Made by a program: the position numbers and the translations under genes. The notes beneath the pieces were generated by a model. That model worked only from the letters and a program-made list of their open reading frames with translations, was not told where the DNA came from and did no database searches. Of a DNA stretch of 64,000 nucleotides, positions 60,313-64,000 are shown piece after piece (the stretch's first letter is position 1; every line of letters starts with the position of its first letter). Origin of the DNA: Coliplasma sp045538555. Its GTDB lineage: Bacteria; Bacillota; Clostridia; Oscillospirales; CAG-382. The stretch is from positions 1 through 64,000 of the forward strand of contig JAZSRP010000016.1 in assembly GCA_045538555.1 (NCBI GenBank), given 5' to 3'.

Positions 60313-60338
60313 GTATGGCGGAAATAATTCCGCCATAC
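60313..60338 (-). terminator. Terminator after the zinc-ribbon membrane protein gene
   Basis: GTATGGCGGAA and TTCCGCCATAC pair around ATAA. The T-tract on the minus strand is interrupted (TTTGGTTTT), so it may be leaky into the two-component genes. Confidence 0.75.
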
Positions 60339-60346
60339 GGTAGGTA

Positions 60347-61387
60347 TCAGTTGATTTTTATGGTTTCGATTACCAGCGGATCTTTTTTCTTCATGGATTT
60401 TTCGCGAAGGGAGAGAAGAAAAATAGCAGAGCCAACAATGGCAAACAAAAGACTTATGGTAAGAAAAACATAAAATTTTCCGGAGAATGAAACAAAATTG
60501 TCAACCACGTCATCGGGTACGGTGCTTCTGACGTGAACCAGCCAAAATGATTTGTTTGAAAGGTTGGATACAGCAAATCCGCCTTTTTTCAAAAATTCAA
60601 ACACAACGCCGATATACTGACCGATTGCTGAAAAAACAACCGCGCATACAGGCACCGTGACATACACACCCATGGAGACCTTTTTGCAAAAAGCACGGTA
60701 TCCGACATAAGCAAGGAGAGCAACAGCAAAACCAAGGGCGGAGAAAATATACCTTACTTCAAACTCTGTGTTGCCGATGGCAGGGGAGATAAAGTAATAA
60801 AACACAAAATACAGCCCAACACCAAGCAGCGAAAACAAAACCGAGCCAAGCACACCGGGCACAATGGGGGAATCTGATTTGGCAGGTGCTTGTGTTGCTT
60901 CTTCTTTGTTGTGATCCTCCAGAGCTTCAAAGGCGCAGTGCTCACACATCAGTCTGTTGTCGCAACCAAATGTTACCTTTTTGGGGTTGCGCGTGCCAAA
61001 CTTGTTTCCGCAAACAGAGCAACGCAAAGCACCGTCGATCTCGTTTTCGATGAGCAGTGCAACGCAAGAATCGATCAGTCGGAGAAAATCCGTGATTCCG
61101 CATCCTGCAACCACCTTGAGACCGTCCTCGGCAAGGGAGTAATCAGTGATGGAAAACTCATCCATACGTGCCGAAAACGATTCGGAAAACGAATATCTCT
61201 TGCTGGCATTTTCCTCGCCGTCGGAGAACTTGAAATTGAAATAAGCAACCTTTTTTCCTGCATCCTCGTATGCAGAGACAAGGTACCCGCCATAGATGGC
61301 ATAGGCATGGCATTTTGCACTTGAATCAGCGGCATAATACTGAAATCCGATGCCCTCAAGAGCAGAAAGAAGATTTTTTGAAATCAT
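60347..61387 (-). CDS. Hypothetical membrane protein with zinc-ribbon-like cysteines
   Basis: I do not recognise this 346-residue protein. Residues 1-135 are soluble. CSVCGNKFG and CDNRLMCEHC near 141-165 could bind one or two zinc ions. A linker follows, then four to five membrane segments from about 185 to 335, and a basic tail. GAGGA precedes the ATG at 61387. It lies upstream of, and on the same strand as, the two-component genes, with a leaky terminator between. A TTAACA repeat upstream may be a regulator site. Confidence 0.7.
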   Translation of the reverse strand: MISKNLLSALEGIGFQYYAADSSAKCHAYAIYGGYLVSAYEDAGKKVAYFNFKFSDGEENASKRYSFSESFSARMDEFSITDYSLAEDGLKVVAGCGITDFLRLIDSCVALLIENEIDGALRCSVCGNKFGTRNPKKVTFGCDNRLMCEHCAFEALEDHNKEEATQAPAKSDSPIVPGVLGSVLFSLLGVGLYFVFYYFISPAIGNTEFEVRYIFSALGFAVALLAYVGYRAFCKKVSMGVYVTVPVCAVVFSAIGQYIGVVFEFLKKGGFAVSNLSNKSFWLVHVRSTVPDDVVDNFVSFSGKFYVFLTISLLFAIVGSAIFLLSLREKSMKKKDPLVIETIKIN

Positions 61388-61469
61388 AAAAATATCCTCA
61401 CGAAAATGGAATAATAAAAATACGCATAACTGTACTTCATATAATATATCACTGTTTCCAAATGGTTTG

Positions 61470-61487
61470 GTTAACAATTTGTTAACA
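61470..61487. promoter_or_regulatory. TTAACA direct repeat and palindrome
   Basis: GTTAAC-N5-GTTAAC is a near-palindrome that also gives TTAACA twice with 11-bp period, resembling the Bacillus PhoP box. It lies between divergent genes, about 85 bp from the zinc-ribbon gene start. Confidence 0.5.
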
Positions 61488-61597
61488 TTTTAAACTTAGA
61501 AAATAAAACAAGTATTTTTGTCAAAAAATCGGAAAATTATGCATAAGAAAGGAAGAAAGAATATTGGGCAAAAAATGTCTAAATTTGCCCCAAACTA

Positions 61598-61626
61598 TTG
61601 ACAAAAGATGCAATAAACTGTATTAT
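61598..61626 (+). promoter_or_regulatory. Promoter of potABC
   Basis: TTGACA and TATTAT with a 17-bp spacer, about 38 bp before the TTG start of potA. Confidence 0.75.
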
Positions 61627-61664
61627 CAAAGTGATATATTTTATATATGAACAGGAGCAAAAAA

Positions 61665-62798
61665 TTGAAGGAAAATCCCGGAGGGCCGCTTCTTCGGCTC
61701 GAAAATATTTCTGTAAAATTTGATAATGATCAGATACTCAACAACCTTTGCCTTGACATCAACGAAAAGGAGTTTGTGACACTTCTCGGTGCATCCGGTT
61801 GCGGAAAAACCACCACACTCCGCATACTCGCCGGGTTTGTAAAGCCCGACAGCGGAAACGTGTACTTTGAGGGTAAGAGAATCAACGATCTTCCCCCATA
61901 TGAGCGTCAGATCAATACCATATTCCAAAAATACGCTCTTTTTCCTCATCTCAACGTGTATGAAAACGTCGCATTTGGTCTGAGAGTACAAAAAAAGCCC
62001 GAAAAAGAGATTAAACAGACCGTCAACGAGATGCTTGAACTGGTCAATCTCAAGGGCTTTAATAAGCGTGATATAAATTCTCTGTCAGGCGGTCAGCAGC
62101 AGCGTGTTTCTATTGCCCGTGCACTTGCCGTAAAGCCTAGGGTTCTCCTGTTGGACGAGCCCCTCGGCGCCCTTGACCTCAAGCTCCGCAAGGATATGCA
62201 GGCCGAGCTGAAAGGGATCCAGCAGCGTCTTGGCATCACTTTTGTGTATGTCACTCACGATCAGGAGGAGGCGCTCTCCATGTCCGACACGGTTGTTGTA
62301 ATGGACGGTGGAAGGATCCAACAGATCGGCACACCGCTTGATATTTACAATGAGCCCAAAAATGCTTTTGTTGCAGATTTTATCGGAGAGAGCAACATTG
62401 TTGACGGCATCATGGTAGATGATTTCAACGTACAGTTTGCAGGCCGGAATTTCAGATGCCTCGACAAGGGGTTTGACAGATCCGAGCCGGTTGACGTTGT
62501 GATACGTCCTGAGGACGTTGATGTTGTACCTGTAGAAAATGGTATGCTCTACGGAGAGGTCACAAGTGTCACGTTCAAGGGAGTTCATTTTGAGATAATC
62601 GTTGACATCCGCGGCTTCAAATGGATGATCCAATCCACCGAGTATCAGCCGGTTGGTGCACGGATCGGCCTGTTTATTGAGCCGGATGCCATTCATATTA
62701 TGAAAAAGAGTGAGTATTCAGGAGTGTTTGGAGATTACAGCTCTTATTCCGATGAGTTGGACAAGCTTTCTGAGAATACTGAGGAAGAAAATGAATAA
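61665..62798 (+). CDS. potA: Spermidine/putrescine ABC transporter ATPase
   Basis: The 377-residue ATPase drives polyamine import. Walker A GASGCGKTTT, signature LSGGQQQRVSIARAL, Walker B VLLLDEPLGALDL, switch His in VTHDQEEA, and a C-terminal TOBE domain are visible. FQKYALFPHLNVYENVAFGL is typical of PotA. I start it at TTG 61665, since AGGAG lies seven bases before it; an ATG at 61647 is in frame but lacks a ribosome site. It overlaps potB. Confidence 0.9.
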   Translation: MKENPGGPLLRLENISVKFDNDQILNNLCLDINEKEFVTLLGASGCGKTTTLRILAGFVKPDSGNVYFEGKRINDLPPYERQINTIFQKYALFPHLNVYENVAFGLRVQKKPEKEIKQTVNEMLELVNLKGFNKRDINSLSGGQQQRVSIARALAVKPRVLLLDEPLGALDLKLRKDMQAELKGIQQRLGITFVYVTHDQEEALSMSDTVVVMDGGRIQQIGTPLDIYNEPKNAFVADFIGESNIVDGIMVDDFNVQFAGRNFRCLDKGFDRSEPVDVVIRPEDVDVVPVENGMLYGEVTSVTFKGVHFEIIVDIRGFKWMIQSTEYQPVGARIGLFIEPDAIHIMKKSEYSGVFGDYSSYSDELDKLSENTEEENE

Positions 62799-63627
62799 AA
62801 AGAGCTCATTTCTTCAGCGTTTTGTTGCGGCTCCGTACACAGTGTGGGCGGTATTGTTTATCGTTATACCACTGTGTATGGTTGCTTGGTACACATTTAC
62901 CGACGCTGACGGTGCTTTTACTCTTGACAATATAAAAAAATTGGCAGAGCAGGATTATGTTGATACATTTGTGCGTTCTATCATGTACTCCATGATTGCC
63001 ACAGTAGTGTGTCTTCTCATTGCTTTTCCGCTCTCCTATTTCATATCTCAGTCCACACGCCGTTTTCAGTCAATGGCCATCATGCTTCTGATGCTTCCTA
63101 TGTGGACAAACCTGCTGATACGTACTTATTCTCTCAGTCGATTGATTGAGAATACAGGTGTTATCAACAACATGCTGTCAGGCATCTTGGATGAACCTAT
63201 CCATATGATAAACACGCCTTTTGCCGTGATTTTTGGTATGGTGTACAACTTCCTGCCGTATATGGTTCTTCCCATATACACGGTCATCTCAAAGCTTGAC
63301 AAAAATGTGATTGAGGCATCACAGGATCTTGGATGCAACAAGATTTCGGTTTTGACAAAGGTGATCATTCCTCTGTCAAAGGGCGGTATAGTATCAGGTA
63401 TCACCATGGTTTTTGTGCCCGCCATCAGCACTTTTTATATTTCGCAGGCACTGGGCGGAGGCAAGAATATGCTTATTGGTGAGGCGATCGAGCACCAGTT
63501 CATCACTGCCGGAAACAAAAATTTTGGTTCTGCGCTGTCTCTGGTGCTGATGGTTCTCATTATGATCTCCATTGCCGTGATGAACAAATTTTCGGATGAT
63601 GAGGACGGGGGAGGTATGATACTGTGA
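62791..63627 (+). CDS. potB: Spermidine/putrescine ABC transporter permease PotB
   Basis: The 278-residue permease has six membrane segments and the EAA loop EASQDLGCNKISVLTKVIIPLS. Length and the MVAWYTFTDADG start segment fit PotB. GAGGAAG precedes the ATG at 62791 within the end of potA. Its stop overlaps the GTG of potC. Confidence 0.9.
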   Translation: MNKKSSFLQRFVAAPYTVWAVLFIVIPLCMVAWYTFTDADGAFTLDNIKKLAEQDYVDTFVRSIMYSMIATVVCLLIAFPLSYFISQSTRRFQSMAIMLLMLPMWTNLLIRTYSLSRLIENTGVINNMLSGILDEPIHMINTPFAVIFGMVYNFLPYMVLPIYTVISKLDKNVIEASQDLGCNKISVLTKVIIPLSKGGIVSGITMVFVPAISTFYISQALGGGKNMLIGEAIEHQFITAGNKNFGSALSLVLMVLIMISIAVMNKFSDDEDGGGMIL

Positions 63628-64000
63628 AATTTTTGTCAAAGTTTTATATCTTTCTCATCTTCTTCCTGCTGTATGCACCTGTCATCGTAATGGTGGTTTT
63701 CTCATTCAACAGTACAGGCAGTCTCAGTGAGATGACAGGGTTTTCCCTAAAGTATTACAAAGAGGTGTTCAGCAACTCCGACGTTGGAAACGCACTGAAA
63801 AACACCCTCATACTTGCAGTTACCACATCAGCGATCTCCGGAGTTTTGGGCACTTCTGCCGCTGTGGGTATCTCCCGTATGAAAAACAAATACTTGAGCC
63901 GTGGAATAATGTCAGTGACAAACGTTCCTATGATGAACCCCGATATAGTAACCGGTGTCTCTATGATGCTTTTGTTTGTGTCCTGCGCTTCCGTCATTGG
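63624..64000 (+). CDS. potC: Spermidine/putrescine ABC transporter permease PotC (3' end outside window)
   Basis: The reading frame from GTG at 63624 stays open to the window end, giving 125 full codons. It starts with a membrane segment (FYIFLIFFLLYAPVIVMVVFSFN) and FSLKYYKEVFSN, as in PotC. The GTG overlaps the potB stop, with GGGAGG upstream. A potD gene is expected just beyond the window. Confidence 0.87.
   Translation, partial: MKFLSKFYIFLIFFLLYAPVIVMVVFSFNSTGSLSEMTGFSLKYYKEVFSNSDVGNALKNTLILAVTTSAISGVLGTSAAVGISRMKNKYLSRGIMSVTNVPMMNPDIVTGVSMMLLFVSCASVI

Overview
The window looks like chromosomal DNA of an anaerobic, endospore-forming Clostridia (Oscillospirales/Ruminococcaceae-like). Direct support comes from GGAGG-type ribosome sites, TTGACA-N17-TATAAT promoters, a stand-alone sporulation sigma factor SigG, a PyrD 1B/PyrK pair, ATCase with a PyrI subunit, a diaminopimelate epimerase, a Na+-pumping decarboxylase and a secreted CHAP-FIVAR-dockerin protein. 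No rRNA, tRNA, CRISPR array, phage or transposase gene was recognised.

Layout. 1-5.2 kb: secreted CHAP/FIVAR/dockerin protein (cut by the window edge) and the copper-export pair copA-copZ. 5.4-15.3 kb: a compact nine-gene de novo UMP operon (pyrC-carA-carB-pyrK-pyrD-pyrF-pyrE-pyrB-pyrI). 15.3-16.6 kb: an AT-rich island with a GNAT acetyltransferase, a four-helix-bundle (S23) gene and hairpin-array element C. 16.6-22.8 kb: an MBOAT / DHHW / DHHW / FkbH / ACP operon resembling the Dlt and alginate-acetylation machines. 22.9-33.4 kb: housekeeping and small genes (YihY, HAD, cytidylate-kinase-like, MsmX-type ATPase, DUF4830, ABC-F, DUF378, TrmB, MurE-like ligase, DapF). 33.5-38.9 kb: YfbR-like nucleotidase, TIM-barrel isomerase, fructuronate-reductase-like SDR, an orphan solute-binding lipoprotein and an LRR surface protein. 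39-43.3 kb: hpt and a Na+-translocating decarboxylase operon. 43.7-46.4 kb: uxuA-eda-kdgK. 46.7-55.4 kb: an Opp-type peptide ABC operon with a strikingly enlarged OppC. 55.5-64 kb: lyxose isomerase-like protein, PTS IIC-like membrane protein, SigG, a two-component system, a zinc-ribbon membrane protein and potABC (potC cut by the window end).

The metabolic theme is hexuronate use: the SDR would make mannonate, UxuA makes KDG, KdgK and Eda yield pyruvate and glyceraldehyde-3-phosphate, and the decarboxylase operon can couple oxaloacetate decarboxylation to Na+ export.

Four items deserve most attention. (1) Three intergenic elements (A about 25825-26224, B about 43331-43727, C about 16324-16556) share one architecture. 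Four 9-nt linkers on the left are complementary, in nested order, to four on the right, with a small hairpin between successive linkers. A and B are also closed by complementary termini whose sequence differs between copies but stays paired. (2) CarA has glycine where the glutaminase nucleophile cysteine should be. (3) The FkbH-ACP-MBOAT-DHHW operon suggests a carrier-protein-dependent acylation system for the cell envelope, possibly using a glyceryl group. (4) OppC carries an extracytoplasmic insert of about 375 residues made of repeated modules.
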